A program made the position numbers and the translations under genes. A stretch of 64,000 bases of DNA from Carboxylicivirga mesophila. GTDB lineage: Bacteria; Bacteroidota; Bacteroidia; Bacteroidales; Marinilabiliaceae. The stretch spans positions 124,001-188,000 of the forward strand of contig NZ_JAGUCN010000005.1 in assembly GCF_018271975.1 (NCBI RefSeq). Reading direction: 5' to 3'. Positions 1 to 8,839 of the stretch are shown piece by piece (position 1 is the stretch's first letter; each line of letters opens with the position of its first letter). The notes under the pieces were generated by a model that was not told the DNA's origin, ran no database searches, and saw only the letters and a list, made by a program, of their open reading frames with translations.

Positions 1-85
1 CATGCACATTAAAGGATTTGTTTAATAGAATGGCCACAAGCGATCCTACTTTTCCCAGGCCAACAACAGCAATGTTTTTAATCAT
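1..85 (-). CDS. NAD(P)-binding Rossmann protein, saccharopine dehydrogenase-like (N-terminal fragment)
   Basis: Only the first 28 codons lie in the window; the gene runs off the left edge. The ATG is at 83-85. The peptide opens with a beta strand and a GLGKVG glycine loop (residues 9-14), the GxGxxG dinucleotide-binding fingerprint of Rossmann folds, followed by an Ala/Leu-rich helix. Several Bacteroidota proteins annotated as saccharopine dehydrogenase family begin this way, but TrkA-type or other dehydrogenases cannot be excluded from so short a piece. It follows the GH97 gene on the same strand but is separated from it by a hairpin terminator, so it is probably its own transcription unit. 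Confidence 0.5.
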   Translation of the reverse strand, partial: MIKNIAVVGLGKVGSLVAILLNKSFNVH

Positions 86-410
86 TATAGAATATTTTAG
101 GATGGTTAACTCTTCTTTAAATATAGAAAATTTTATTCTTACACAAAGAGTTGAAATACTTTTATTTACAACAATAATCAGCTACTAAAATTGTGTTACC
201 TTAAAAGCTAATTCTGTGACGAATTGTTACAAATAAACTGGCATTACTATCAAACGAGATGATGAAAAATTTAAAAGGCCATCAGCCATGTATAGCATGG
301 TTAATGGCCTTTTAAGTTAACATTAATAAAAAATCGGTATACCAATATGAAATTTATAATTCAAACATATCATCCGACATTAGGCTTGAGGCAGAGCTTA
401 TAAACATTAT
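86..410. other. Intergenic stretch between GH97 and the left-edge dehydrogenase
   Basis: This stretch of about 325 bp is AT-rich and shows no convincing coding frame. It holds the hairpin terminator at 271-315 and should also hold the promoter of the left-edge gene (minus strand). I did not find a perfect TAnnTTTG element for that gene. Confidence 0.6.
271..315 (-). terminator. Hairpin terminator ending the PUL
   Basis: The arms TTAAAAGGCCAT (271-282) and ATGGCCTTTTAA (304-315) are perfect complements. A second inner stem, CCATG/CATGG, lies at 286-300. The A/T flanks would give a U-rich tail on either strand. It sits about 95 nt downstream of the GH97 stop and closes the polysaccharide locus. 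Confidence 0.75.
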
Positions 411-2429
411 TTATTCAATAAGTGCCCCCATCTTCGTGAAATCGGGTATAAACTCAATGGCAGCACCTCCTCCTCTGGCTAAACGCACTTCCATTTTAGT
501 GCTTGCGTTTACTGCCTTTTCTTCTATCAAAAAGTCATGCGGTTCAGTCTGGTAATCAGACTTATTGGCATCTCTGTATATTACGCATTTATAATCAATA
601 TCAGCATTCAGGAACGAGCAATCAATAGTAACTGTTCGCTTCTTATCATTGGTGATGGCGCCCAGGTACCAGCAATCCGAATTTTTGGCTTTTCGGGCCA
701 TCACAAGGTACTCTCCTATCGCCCCATCTAAAGCCAGGCTGCGACTCCAATTAACCGGTACATTTTTAATAAACTCAAAAGCAGGATGACCAATATAGTT
801 ATCAGGCAAGTCACATGCCATTTGTGCCGGACTTTGGCATACAACGTATAAAGCTAACTGCTGAGCTAATGTAGAATAAGCCCGTTTATCGGTGATTCCA
901 AGGTGCTCATACGTAAGTTTGAAGAGTCCAGGCGTATAGTCCATTGAACCGGCCAGTAAACGGGTGTATGGAAGAATAGTAACATGCTCAGTCGGATTAT
1001 TTACCGGAGCCCAGGGAGCGTTATACTCCTGCCCTCTGGCAGACTCTACGGCCAAAAGATTGGGCCAGGTTCGGTTTAATCCGCTTGGTTTTATATGCTC
1101 ATGCCCGAGAATACAAATTCCCCTTTTTGCCGCCTCTTCCAGTACGTATTGATAATGATTAACCATACGCTGACCATGGTGTGGCTCTCCACTCTTCACC
1201 GGACCCACATAGCCGGTTTTGATGTATTTAATCCCCAGTTTCTGATAATAATCAAAAGCTTCAGGAATTTGTTGCTCGTACTCGTTTACATAACCCGCTG
1301 TTTCATTATGCATCACAATCTCAATCCCATTCTGACGGGCATATGACACCACCTCTTCCAGGTTATAATCAGCATAGGGCCTGCAATAATCAAAGTTTTT
1401 CCACTCGTCCCAACCGATATTCCACCCCTCAATGAGAAGGCCCTGGAGTTCATTTGCTGCAGCAAAATCAATCATCTCTTTAGCATGGGCAGTGGTAGCA
1501 CCGTGACGCTCACCTCCATGCCATGTTTTTAATCCCAGGTGCATCTCCCACCATATACCTGTGTACTTTATCGGATTAACCCATGAGAAATCACCCTGAG
1601 CTTCTTCATTGAGATTCACAATCAAATCAGAGTTAATCAAATCAACTGCCTGTTTTCCCAGTTGAATGGTTCGCCAAGGGCTAATCAGTATATCGGCACC
1701 TTTATAAACATGCCCAATCGTATCGGGCACCAATCTGCTTTGCAGATATCCACTATCCGAGTGACTGATGGTCATGGATGGAAAATTCACAAGTGCTGCT
1801 TCATGAATTGACAAGTAAATACTATCAGGTGTTATTAAAGTTAAAGGGGTTTGTACCGAGTCAATGTTTGAGATGAGTGTATGTTGATATATTTTTTCAT
1901 AACTGTCATCATCGACTGGTATCCACCAGCATGTGCTGTTAGCCGGTAACTTAAACCCTGTCTTTTCTTCAGTGATTATTATGGGTTGCTCTTCGGCTCT
2001 TTCTGCTTCATACCGAAACCCCAAGCCATCATCATACACTCTGAAAACGATCTTAAGCACCCCGGCCTTATTCTTTAGTGCATAAACAGCCTCATTGAAA
2101 TTATTACGCACATATTGATTTGGTCCCCAAATAGCTTCCCATACCTCATCAAAGTGATTCACTTGACAATCAACCATTTTAAAATGACTGGACAGATTTT
2201 CCCCATCGGCCAGTTGAAATCCTAAATCAGACCGTTCAATGATTGATTGCCCGTTAAACTGTACTTTGTAAAATGGCTGCCCAACTGAATCAATATCAAA
2301 ATGAACCTTTACATTTCCATTGGGTGAGGAGATAGACTTGACCGTTGTTTGATAGCTGCAACTGCCAATGAAAGAGCCTGCACCAAGTATGAGCGCTAGC
2401 CCCAAACACATAACAAAAAATGTTCTCAT
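411..2429 (-). CDS. Glycoside hydrolase family 97 lipoprotein (SusB-like alpha-glucosidase type)
   Basis: 672 aa. A hydrophobic N-terminus ends in a lipobox-like IGSC at Cys24, so this is probably a periplasm-facing lipoprotein. An N-terminal GH97 beta-sandwich (about 30-270) precedes a (beta/alpha)8 domain (about 280-560) and a C-terminal beta domain. Conserved acidic motifs are HNETAG (E376), GHEHIKPSG (E444), VESARGQE (E462, E468) and PTEHVTILPYTR (E481). These match the SusB type of GH97, which is inverting and calcium dependent. The KTGYVG segment at 404-409 has no Asp where retaining GH97 alpha-galactosidases carry their nucleophile. It is the last gene of the PUL and probably trims alpha-linked glucose. 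The exact substrate is inferred. Confidence 0.88.
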   Translation of the reverse strand: MRTFFVMCLGLALILGAGSFIGSCSYQTTVKSISSPNGNVKVHFDIDSVGQPFYKVQFNGQSIIERSDLGFQLADGENLSSHFKMVDCQVNHFDEVWEAIWGPNQYVRNNFNEAVYALKNKAGVLKIVFRVYDDGLGFRYEAERAEEQPIIITEEKTGFKLPANSTCWWIPVDDDSYEKIYQHTLISNIDSVQTPLTLITPDSIYLSIHEAALVNFPSMTISHSDSGYLQSRLVPDTIGHVYKGADILISPWRTIQLGKQAVDLINSDLIVNLNEEAQGDFSWVNPIKYTGIWWEMHLGLKTWHGGERHGATTAHAKEMIDFAAANELQGLLIEGWNIGWDEWKNFDYCRPYADYNLEEVVSYARQNGIEIVMHNETAGYVNEYEQQIPEAFDYYQKLGIKYIKTGYVGPVKSGEPHHGQRMVNHYQYVLEEAAKRGICILGHEHIKPSGLNRTWPNLLAVESARGQEYNAPWAPVNNPTEHVTILPYTRLLAGSMDYTPGLFKLTYEHLGITDKRAYSTLAQQLALYVVCQSPAQMACDLPDNYIGHPAFEFIKNVPVNWSRSLALDGAIGEYLVMARKAKNSDCWYLGAITNDKKRTVTIDCSFLNADIDYKCVIYRDANKSDYQTEPHDFLIEEKAVNASTKMEVRLARGGGAAIEFIPDFTKMGALIE

Positions 2430-2443
2430 ATGAATTTTAAATT

Positions 2444-2543
2444 CGAAAAGCTCTAATCAGCAGAAGGCATGAATTAGAGCTTTCGTTACTTCTAAGCTTG
2501 TTGATTTTAATAACATCCCCCGGCATATTTTACACCTGCCGGG
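2444..2543 (-). other. Two hairpins between the GH144 lipoprotein and GH97 genes
   Basis: The first hairpin pairs CCCGGCA (2519-2525) with TGCCGGG (2537-2543), 32 nt after the upstream stop. The second pairs the bases at 2444-2457 with 2473-2485 (AGCTCTAAT/ATTAGAGCT core) and ends 15 nt before the GH97 start. Neither has a long U tract on the minus strand, so they look like attenuators or RNA-stability elements rather than full terminators. Confidence 0.6.
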
Positions 2544-2574
2544 TATTTAATAAGTATATGGAGGAGGACTGTCG

Positions 2575-3942
2575 TCAGAAACTAAATCCCAGTTTAGTGA
2601 GTCCATCTTTCACCTCCTGATCGGCCATAAACAACTTCCAGAGCTGTTGAGTACGGTAATTTTCAATCATCGCAACAATGGGTCCCTGATCAATGCCAAT
2701 ATAACCATCAGAGTACCAGCTATGGTGCTCTGAAAATGCATCATAGAAACCATAATCGCCCCATAATTTTGCATTCATCTTATAATAAAAATATTCCAAG
2801 GCTTTTAATGATTGCTCCGGTGTATAGGGGAAAGATGCCAAGGCGGCTGTAGGTGCTATAACTCCAAGATCATTTCCTGGTTCATGCCCGCCATACCCAA
2901 GATGGTTATCACTCGATGTCAATCCCCAGCTATCGCCTCCATACCCTTTCCAGCCTTTGGGATTTTCTTTACAATAGGAATAATTGATAAGGGCATGTGC
3001 CGTCACTTGCTCCCAGTAATTGGCGTACTGATCCTTCAGATTACGCGGGTCGAGGCCAATAAACGAATAATGCGACCAAAACATCGGACCTCCATAGTCA
3101 ATAGACAATGGTAGGTGTATACCATAGAATGTTTTTCCATTATACATCTTTCCACCGTGCGCAAACCAGCCATTTTCATATGTACTTTTATCTATACCAT
3201 AGGTTGGTGAGGCAGCGGCCAAAACATATACGATTAACGCCTCATTCCAACCTCCTACTTTCATTCCCATGTGAAAAGCATGGTTGGGAGACCAGTGCCA
3301 GTTTAAGGTATTATCACCAGGATCGAAAGCAGTCCATTCCACAGCTTCCCAAAGTGCAGTAATACGGGCTCTTAATTTTACTTCATCCTGATTATCTCCA
3401 TCAAAAAATTGCCTGTTGATGAGCATCCCCTGCATCAGAAAAGCTGTTTCAACCAAATCAATGCCATCATCATGGTATGAGAAAGGTCTGATTCGACCAT
3501 TATCACCATAATACCAGTGCGCATATGCGCCATGGTAACTTTCGCAGTTTTCCAAAAATGCACATATTTTATTCATACGGGTAATGGCCTCTTCACGCGT
3601 AATCCAGCCCCTGGCAACAGCTGCCGGAAAGCATGAGATGCCAAATCCGGTGGCACCGGTCGCAATCAAACGTGGTGAATTACCTTCATAGGCATCGTTC
3701 TGAGAACGCTCGCGGGCACATCCGCTATTGGCTTCTGCAAATTCCCAAAAATATTTGAAAGTCTGCTTCTGCACCAACTCCAGTAGTTCGTCGGTTGGCA
3801 ACTTCTCAATAACCTCATCATCAACTGGTGGTAATTCAGGAAACTCAATCTCCTTTTTATCTTTGGAACAGCCTACACATATGACTGATGCCAGAAGAAA
3901 AGTGATGAATAGTTTTAAACTTACCTTTTTATGTGGATTCAT
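2575..3942 (-). CDS. GH144-type glucoamylase-like lipoprotein (putative beta-1,2-glucanase)
   Basis: 455 aa with an SPII signal ending at Cys25 (ICVGC). The rest is one (alpha/alpha)6 domain of the 'putative glucoamylase' type (Pfam PF10091), which corresponds to family GH144, founded by endo-beta-1,2-glucanases. The acidic cluster DDGIDLVE (D158, D159, D162, E165) has the spacing I recall for key acidic residues of the Chitinophaga pinensis enzyme. Other conserved blocks are NWHWSPN, DYGGPMFWSHY, IAPTAALASFPYTP and IDQGPIVAMIENYR. It is a paralogue of the catalytic domain of the neighbouring 800-aa protein but lacks that protein's accessory domains and T9SS tail. A periplasmic or outer-membrane lipoprotein role on oligosaccharides is likely. 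Confidence 0.85.
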   Translation of the reverse strand: MNPHKKVSLKLFITFLLASVICVGCSKDKKEIEFPELPPVDDEVIEKLPTDELLELVQKQTFKYFWEFAEANSGCARERSQNDAYEGNSPRLIATGATGFGISCFPAAVARGWITREEAITRMNKICAFLENCESYHGAYAHWYYGDNGRIRPFSYHDDGIDLVETAFLMQGMLINRQFFDGDNQDEVKLRARITALWEAVEWTAFDPGDNTLNWHWSPNHAFHMGMKVGGWNEALIVYVLAAASPTYGIDKSTYENGWFAHGGKMYNGKTFYGIHLPLSIDYGGPMFWSHYSFIGLDPRNLKDQYANYWEQVTAHALINYSYCKENPKGWKGYGGDSWGLTSSDNHLGYGGHEPGNDLGVIAPTAALASFPYTPEQSLKALEYFYYKMNAKLWGDYGFYDAFSEHHSWYSDGYIGIDQGPIVAMIENYRTQQLWKLFMADQEVKDGLTKLGFSF

Positions 3943-3984
3943 AATACTTTGTTTTGCTTAAAATTTATCTCTACAATGAATAAT

Positions 3985-4032
3985 ACAGAGAGTGCTGAAC
4001 AATTATTAGCTAAGTGATAAAGCACTCTCTGT
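3985..4032 (-). other. Perfect 12-bp stem hairpin between GH3 and GH144 genes
   Basis: ACAGAGAGTGCT (3985-3996) pairs perfectly with AGCACTCTCTGT (4021-4032) across a 24-nt AT-rich loop. It begins 31 nt after the GH3 stop and lies 43 nt before the next start. There is no U run after it, so partial termination or RNA processing is more likely than a hard stop. Confidence 0.65.
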
Positions 4033-4062
4033 GTTCAAAATTAATATGCAGCACTATTATAA

Positions 4063-6348
4063 CTATCTTATAGTATATGGCTCAACATCAGCGTCTGAAC
4101 TTAATTCAAATTTGATACCTTGCTCAACATCACTGTTTGTGCCAATAAACAAAAGAAACTCTCCTTTTTCAGCACCATAGCTCATGTCCTTACGCCAGAA
4201 AGCCAGATCTTCAACCCGAACTTCAAAGTTTACATCAATGGCTGTATTAGCAGGAATCATTACTTTCTGAAAACCTTTGAGTTCTTTAACTGGTCGTGTA
4301 ACACTGCCCACCAAGTCACGGATGTAGAGCTGAACAACTTCTTCTCCGTCCACATTACTCGTATTGTTCACCTTCACCGACGCTGTTATTTTCCCATCGG
4401 GCGTTAAGGTATTAGTATCCAATGTAACAGCCGAATACTCAAAAGATGAATAGCTTAATCCGTACCCGAAACAGTACAATGGATCGTTTGAGCAATCCTG
4501 GTAACGGGTAGTGAAATGATCCTCAGGATTATAAGGACGACCCGTGTTTTTCATATTGTAATGGACAGGCACCTGACCTAAATGCTGCGGAAAGGTAGCG
4601 GTTAGCTTGCCTGAAGGATTGTAATCACCGAAAACAACATCGGCAATTGCAGGTCCCGCCATACTACCCAGATGCCAGCACTCCACGATGGCAGGTAAAT
4701 GCTCATTCTCCCAGGTAATGGTAAGCGGACGCCCGTTGTGCAATAACAGTACGATTGGTTTGCCGGTTTTATGTACTTCCCTGATAAGTTCTTTCTGAAT
4801 CAGCGGAATATCAATATGCACACGGCTGGCTGCTTCACCTCCCATATTTTCACGTTCGCCCATACACATAACAACTACCTCGGCCTTTTTAGCGGCAGCA
4901 AGGGCTTCAGCAAAACCAGAACGGTCATCCCCTTCCCAGTCACACCCCTTAGCGGTATAGATCTTAGTTTTACTCCCCAGCTTCTCCTTAAAAGCAGTCA
5001 GAATAGTGGTCACTGTTTCCGGCTGACCGGTTGTGTGCCACGCGCCCAATTGTTGCTTCTGCTCATCAGTCATTGGACCAATTAAGGCGATAGAGTTAAG
5101 CTGCTCTTTGTTTAAAGGCATTAAGTGGTCTTCGTTCTTCAACAACACAATACTCTTTCTGGCCATTTCATGAGCCAGAGCAAAGTGTTCGGGGCTTTTA
5201 ATTTTACTCTGCTTGTCTTCATCCGGACGGCAATAACGATAAGGATCTTCGAACAAGCCCAGGCGATACTTCATTTCGAGGACACGACGACATGCTTCGT
5301 TAACAGTCGCTTCTTTTACTTTGCCTTCTTCCACCGATTGTTTCAAATGGTTCATGAAAATACCACTTTGCATGTCCATATCTACCCCTGCATTCATTGA
5401 AGCCTCACCAGCTTCTTTCTCATTGGCCACACTGCCATGGTTAACCATCTCTTTAATGGAGGTATAATCGGTCACCACAAAGCCATCAAAGCCCCACTGT
5501 TCTTTTAAAATATCATTGAGCAGGTGCTCGTGCGCTGAACAAGGCGTTCCATCCAACTCATTGAAAGCTGTCATATAAGTTGCCACACCCGCATCGCAAG
5601 CAGCTTTAAAAGGTGGCAGATACACATCGCGCAATACCCGCTCCGAGATATCTACGGTATGGTAATCTCTACCTGCCTGTGCGGCACCATACGCTGCAAA
5701 GTGCTTGGCACAAGCCAGTACTGTTGCTTCGTCAGATAAGTCCGTTCCCTGGAAGCCTCTTACCTGTGCTGCCGCAATTAGACTTCCGAGATAGGCATCC
5801 TCTCCTGCTCCCTCAGCAATACGTCCCCAGCGTGGATCACGCGCAATATCGACCATTGGCGCAAAGGTCCAGTTAAGACCATCAGCAGCAGCTTCAACAG
5901 CTGCTACCCTGCAACTTTTTTCTATCTGATCTAAATCCCATGAGGCTGACATGGCAAATGGTGTAGGAAAGGTGGTTCGATAGCCATGAATCACATCATA
6001 ACCAAATAGTAGGGGGATTCCCAGTCTTGACTTCTCAACAACCTCCTTTTGCATCCGGTAAATAAAATCAGCAGTTAGTGCATTAAACACAGCTCCCACC
6101 TTGCCTTTAATGGCATCGTCAACAAAATCATTTTCAGAAACGGGGCCGGTAATATCCCACCAACTGGCGAATAATACTGTTTGTCCGATTTTCTCTTCCA
6201 GTGTCATCTCTGTCATCAGTGAGTCGATAAACCTATCCATTTCAGGTTGATCATTCCATTGATTATGCACTACTGCTTTATCTGTAACCGCTTTACTACA
6301 TCCACAAACAAGGAGGAACAACACCCCCAAAAGACCTAACTTATTCAT
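4063..6348 (-). CDS. bglX: GH3 beta-glucosidase (BglX-like lipoprotein)
   Basis: 761 aa, with a lipobox ending at Cys17. An N-terminal GH3 TIM barrel (about 40-370) carries the KH motif (K215, H216) and the nucleophile motif VVTDYTS (D294). The alpha/beta sandwich (about 395-610) contains GEAASR with E505 as the likely acid/base. A fibronectin type III-like domain follows (about 660-745). Length and layout are those of BglX. In Bacteroides thetaiotaomicron a GH3 enzyme next to a GH144 gene cleaves sophorose-type beta-1,2-glucosides; the same pairing here suggests this enzyme releases glucose from beta-1,2-gluco-oligosaccharides. It starts only 3 nt before the end of the 800-aa GH144 gene and should be translated from the same mRNA. 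Confidence 0.92.
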   Translation of the reverse strand: MNKLGLLGVLFLLVCGCSKAVTDKAVVHNQWNDQPEMDRFIDSLMTEMTLEEKIGQTVLFASWWDITGPVSENDFVDDAIKGKVGAVFNALTADFIYRMQKEVVEKSRLGIPLLFGYDVIHGYRTTFPTPFAMSASWDLDQIEKSCRVAAVEAAADGLNWTFAPMVDIARDPRWGRIAEGAGEDAYLGSLIAAAQVRGFQGTDLSDEATVLACAKHFAAYGAAQAGRDYHTVDISERVLRDVYLPPFKAACDAGVATYMTAFNELDGTPCSAHEHLLNDILKEQWGFDGFVVTDYTSIKEMVNHGSVANEKEAGEASMNAGVDMDMQSGIFMNHLKQSVEEGKVKEATVNEACRRVLEMKYRLGLFEDPYRYCRPDEDKQSKIKSPEHFALAHEMARKSIVLLKNEDHLMPLNKEQLNSIALIGPMTDEQKQQLGAWHTTGQPETVTTILTAFKEKLGSKTKIYTAKGCDWEGDDRSGFAEALAAAKKAEVVVMCMGERENMGGEAASRVHIDIPLIQKELIREVHKTGKPIVLLLHNGRPLTITWENEHLPAIVECWHLGSMAGPAIADVVFGDYNPSGKLTATFPQHLGQVPVHYNMKNTGRPYNPEDHFTTRYQDCSNDPLYCFGYGLSYSSFEYSAVTLDTNTLTPDGKITASVKVNNTSNVDGEEVVQLYIRDLVGSVTRPVKELKGFQKVMIPANTAIDVNFEVRVEDLAFWRKDMSYGAEKGEFLLFIGTNSDVEQGIKFELSSDADVEPYTIR

Positions 6349-6351
6349 TTT

Positions 6352-8754
6352 CTATTTACTGTTAAAAAATTTACCTGTATACTTCAAATTCCCACTCACA
6401 ATTGCAAATAAGTATACACCATACTCCAAAGAGCCTATATTAATTGATACCGAACTTTTATCAACACTGGTTACCTGTACTTGTAATACCTGCTTACCAT
6501 CCATGTTAAATATACTTACAGTTGCAGGCTCTTTCAGCTTTTCAGGTAAGCGAAAGGTTATTTTTCCTGACTGCTCGTTTTGTATAATCTTCACGTCAGT
6601 AGTCTCAATGATTCCATCATCTACCGGGGTACCCGAAACCTCAAATCCAAGTTTCGTTAAGCCATTTTTGACATCGGCATCCTGCATTACCGCATTCCAT
6701 ATTAAGCCCGTACGGTAATTCTCCAGCATAATAAGAATGGGCCCTTGATCGATGGCCAGATAAGAACCTGCCACCCAGTTCAGATCATCGTTAAAGGCAT
6801 CATAAAAACCCATAGGCCCAAATAGTTCGGCACCACGTTCCCTATAAAAATACTTAAGTGCTTTCATTGACTCAACAGGCGTGTAGGGGAAACTACCTAA
6901 AGCTGCCGTTGGGGCTATGGTACCGTTATCATTATCCATTGGGCGACGTTCTGAATAACCATCTGCCTGGTCACTGGCTGTAATTCCCCAACATTTATCA
7001 CTGTAATTGGTATGCGATAAAGGATTTTGCACCGAGTAGGTGTGTTGAATTTTGGCCACATTAACACACTCTGTCCAGTAATCGGCGTACTGGTCTTTCA
7101 TTTTGTGCGGATCAAGCCCAAGATGTGTATAGTGCATCCAGAACATAGGGCCACCGTAATCAGGTGCAATATTCAGGTTGTAACCATAAAACTGGCGCGG
7201 ATTCTTAATGGCACCACTCCTTGCAAATCCCTGGTGATAAACCTCTGCTGGCACACCGTAGGTAGGTGAAGATGCAGCCATAATATATGTCACCAGGGTT
7301 TCATTAAAACCTCCGATGGCAAAATTCATGTCCCAGCCATAGTTTGGCGACCAATGCCAGTAAAGCACATTTTGGTTATCACGGCGATACCAGCTCCAAT
7401 CGATCTTTCGCCAGATCTTATCTGCCAATAACCTGATTTGCTGCGATTCAGCATCATTACCTGTAAAATAATTTTTCAGCGCGATTAATCCAGCAGCCGC
7501 AAATGAGGTTTCAACAATATCACCTCCATCATCTTTAGGCGAAAACGGAATTGTTTGCCCGGTAGCACCATTATACCAATGCGAGAATGCACCATGATAA
7601 ACCGGACAAATATCAAGAAAATTGAGAATTTGTAAAATAGCTTGCTTTATTTCACTCTGAGGGGCATAGTTCCGCTCATACCCGATAATCATAGCCATGA
7701 GACCCATTCCGGTTCCTCCCGATGTGATGCGGTTAGGATTATCATCGTTGCTGCGTTCGCGAGTCAATTTATAGGTAGGATGCGCAAAATCCCAGAAATA
7801 CCGCCAGGTGTAGCGTTGAACCATATCCAACAGTTCATCATCCGTAAAGTCACGCGTTGTCGCCTCGGCTCCCACAGCATCGGACACATTTATTCCTGAA
7901 GTTGAAAACACCCGGTACTTAACGGACAGATTTGTTCCTTTGCTACGAACAAAATCTAAATAAAAAGCCTCACTAGTGGTTCCTCTGTATTCGTAACTGG
8001 TGCCACCATCAAAGGATGCCTCAATACGATATGACAAACCGGCTGATGGTTTAGTCCAATTTAGCTCAACATGACTATCATATCCAACAGCACTTAAGTT
8101 TTGTACTGGTTCCACATTAGCCATCTGAATGCTTGCTGCTATGTCATCAATAAACAAAGTACGTGATACACTGGTCGTTTCTGTCTGTTTAAATACCACC
8201 GCCTTTGTTTGAGAAAAATCCAAATGACTATTTGACGCATCATTAAAGATGGTTTCCAGCGGGATGCTTATTAAAGTCCACTGACTGGGCGGAACCGTCT
8301 CGTTATAATCACCTAAAGAGTAGGTCATTGAATTATCTTCAGCACCATTATCCGAACGCAAAGCCTTAAGTCCAATTGCGGGTAATGCAGACTGTGGAAG
8401 GCCATCTGACGAATAAATATAAAAACTGAGGTGAGAATAGTCTGACAGATCGGAAAGACTCCAATCGTTTTTATAAATGCTAACTATCCAGGCACCTCCT
8501 TCGTTAGATGTATAATTAAACTTGAGTGCTGTATTGCCGTCGTACGCTGATGTTGTGCAAGGCACTTTATCATTGTATGCAGGACAACAGGGTGGTGCTG
8601 TGTGTTCAAATGTGCTGTTGCCCAAACTGTTTACATCCACAATCCCCTGATCGTAAAAAGTATTATCCGTTCCTTCCCTGAAAAAGAAGATATCCTGCGA
8701 AAAGGCATTCGCAAAAACAAACAGTATTGCTATAACTACTATAATTTGTTTCAT
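6352..8754 (-). CDS. Multidomain GH144-type enzyme with PPCCP domain, FnIII and T9SS tail
   Basis: 800 aa. The order is: Sec signal (1-19), an N-terminal beta-rich domain (about 20-210) with the motif APPCCPAY (53-60), an FnIII domain (about 213-298), a GH144 catalytic domain (about 303-700) with DDGGDIVE (D408, D409, D412, E415), and a type A T9SS C-terminal domain (about 725-800) ending in GVYLFAIVSGNLKYTGKFF. The catalytic part is a paralogue of the 455-aa lipoprotein and the first domain is a paralogue of the 301-aa protein encoded just upstream. Export by T9SS predicts a surface-anchored or released endo-acting enzyme that starts polymer breakdown. The N-terminal domain is probably carbohydrate binding, which is inference. 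Confidence 0.85.
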   Translation of the reverse strand: MKQIIVVIAILFVFANAFSQDIFFFREGTDNTFYDQGIVDVNSLGNSTFEHTAPPCCPAYNDKVPCTTSAYDGNTALKFNYTSNEGGAWIVSIYKNDWSLSDLSDYSHLSFYIYSSDGLPQSALPAIGLKALRSDNGAEDNSMTYSLGDYNETVPPSQWTLISIPLETIFNDASNSHLDFSQTKAVVFKQTETTSVSRTLFIDDIAASIQMANVEPVQNLSAVGYDSHVELNWTKPSAGLSYRIEASFDGGTSYEYRGTTSEAFYLDFVRSKGTNLSVKYRVFSTSGINVSDAVGAEATTRDFTDDELLDMVQRYTWRYFWDFAHPTYKLTRERSNDDNPNRITSGGTGMGLMAMIIGYERNYAPQSEIKQAILQILNFLDICPVYHGAFSHWYNGATGQTIPFSPKDDGGDIVETSFAAAGLIALKNYFTGNDAESQQIRLLADKIWRKIDWSWYRRDNQNVLYWHWSPNYGWDMNFAIGGFNETLVTYIMAASSPTYGVPAEVYHQGFARSGAIKNPRQFYGYNLNIAPDYGGPMFWMHYTHLGLDPHKMKDQYADYWTECVNVAKIQHTYSVQNPLSHTNYSDKCWGITASDQADGYSERRPMDNDNGTIAPTAALGSFPYTPVESMKALKYFYRERGAELFGPMGFYDAFNDDLNWVAGSYLAIDQGPILIMLENYRTGLIWNAVMQDADVKNGLTKLGFEVSGTPVDDGIIETTDVKIIQNEQSGKITFRLPEKLKEPATVSIFNMDGKQVLQVQVTSVDKSSVSINIGSLEYGVYLFAIVSGNLKYTGKFFNSK

Positions 8755-8769
8755 AAAATCTTGTTTATG

Positions 8770-8798
8770 CCACCAGCCGGCATTGCACTGGCTGGTGG
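8770..8798 (-). other. Strong hairpin between the SusE-position gene and the GH144 gene
   Basis: CCACCAGCC (8770-8778) pairs with GGCTGGTGG (8790-8798) around an 11-nt loop. On the minus strand it ends 15 nt before the ATG of the 800-aa enzyme. It is GC-rich in an AT-rich context but lacks a U tract. It could lower expression of the enzymes relative to the SusC/SusD module. Confidence 0.65.
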
Positions 8799-8839
8799 TT
8801 TGATTTAAGAAGCTTTAGTTTCACTGCTAAGTACAGCCA

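Noticed and set aside
4063-6348. Idea that the GH3 enzyme is an N-acetylhexosaminidase
   Set aside because: The C-terminal sandwich and FnIII domains and the GEAASR acid/base motif fit BglX-type beta-glucosidases, not the shorter NagZ type.
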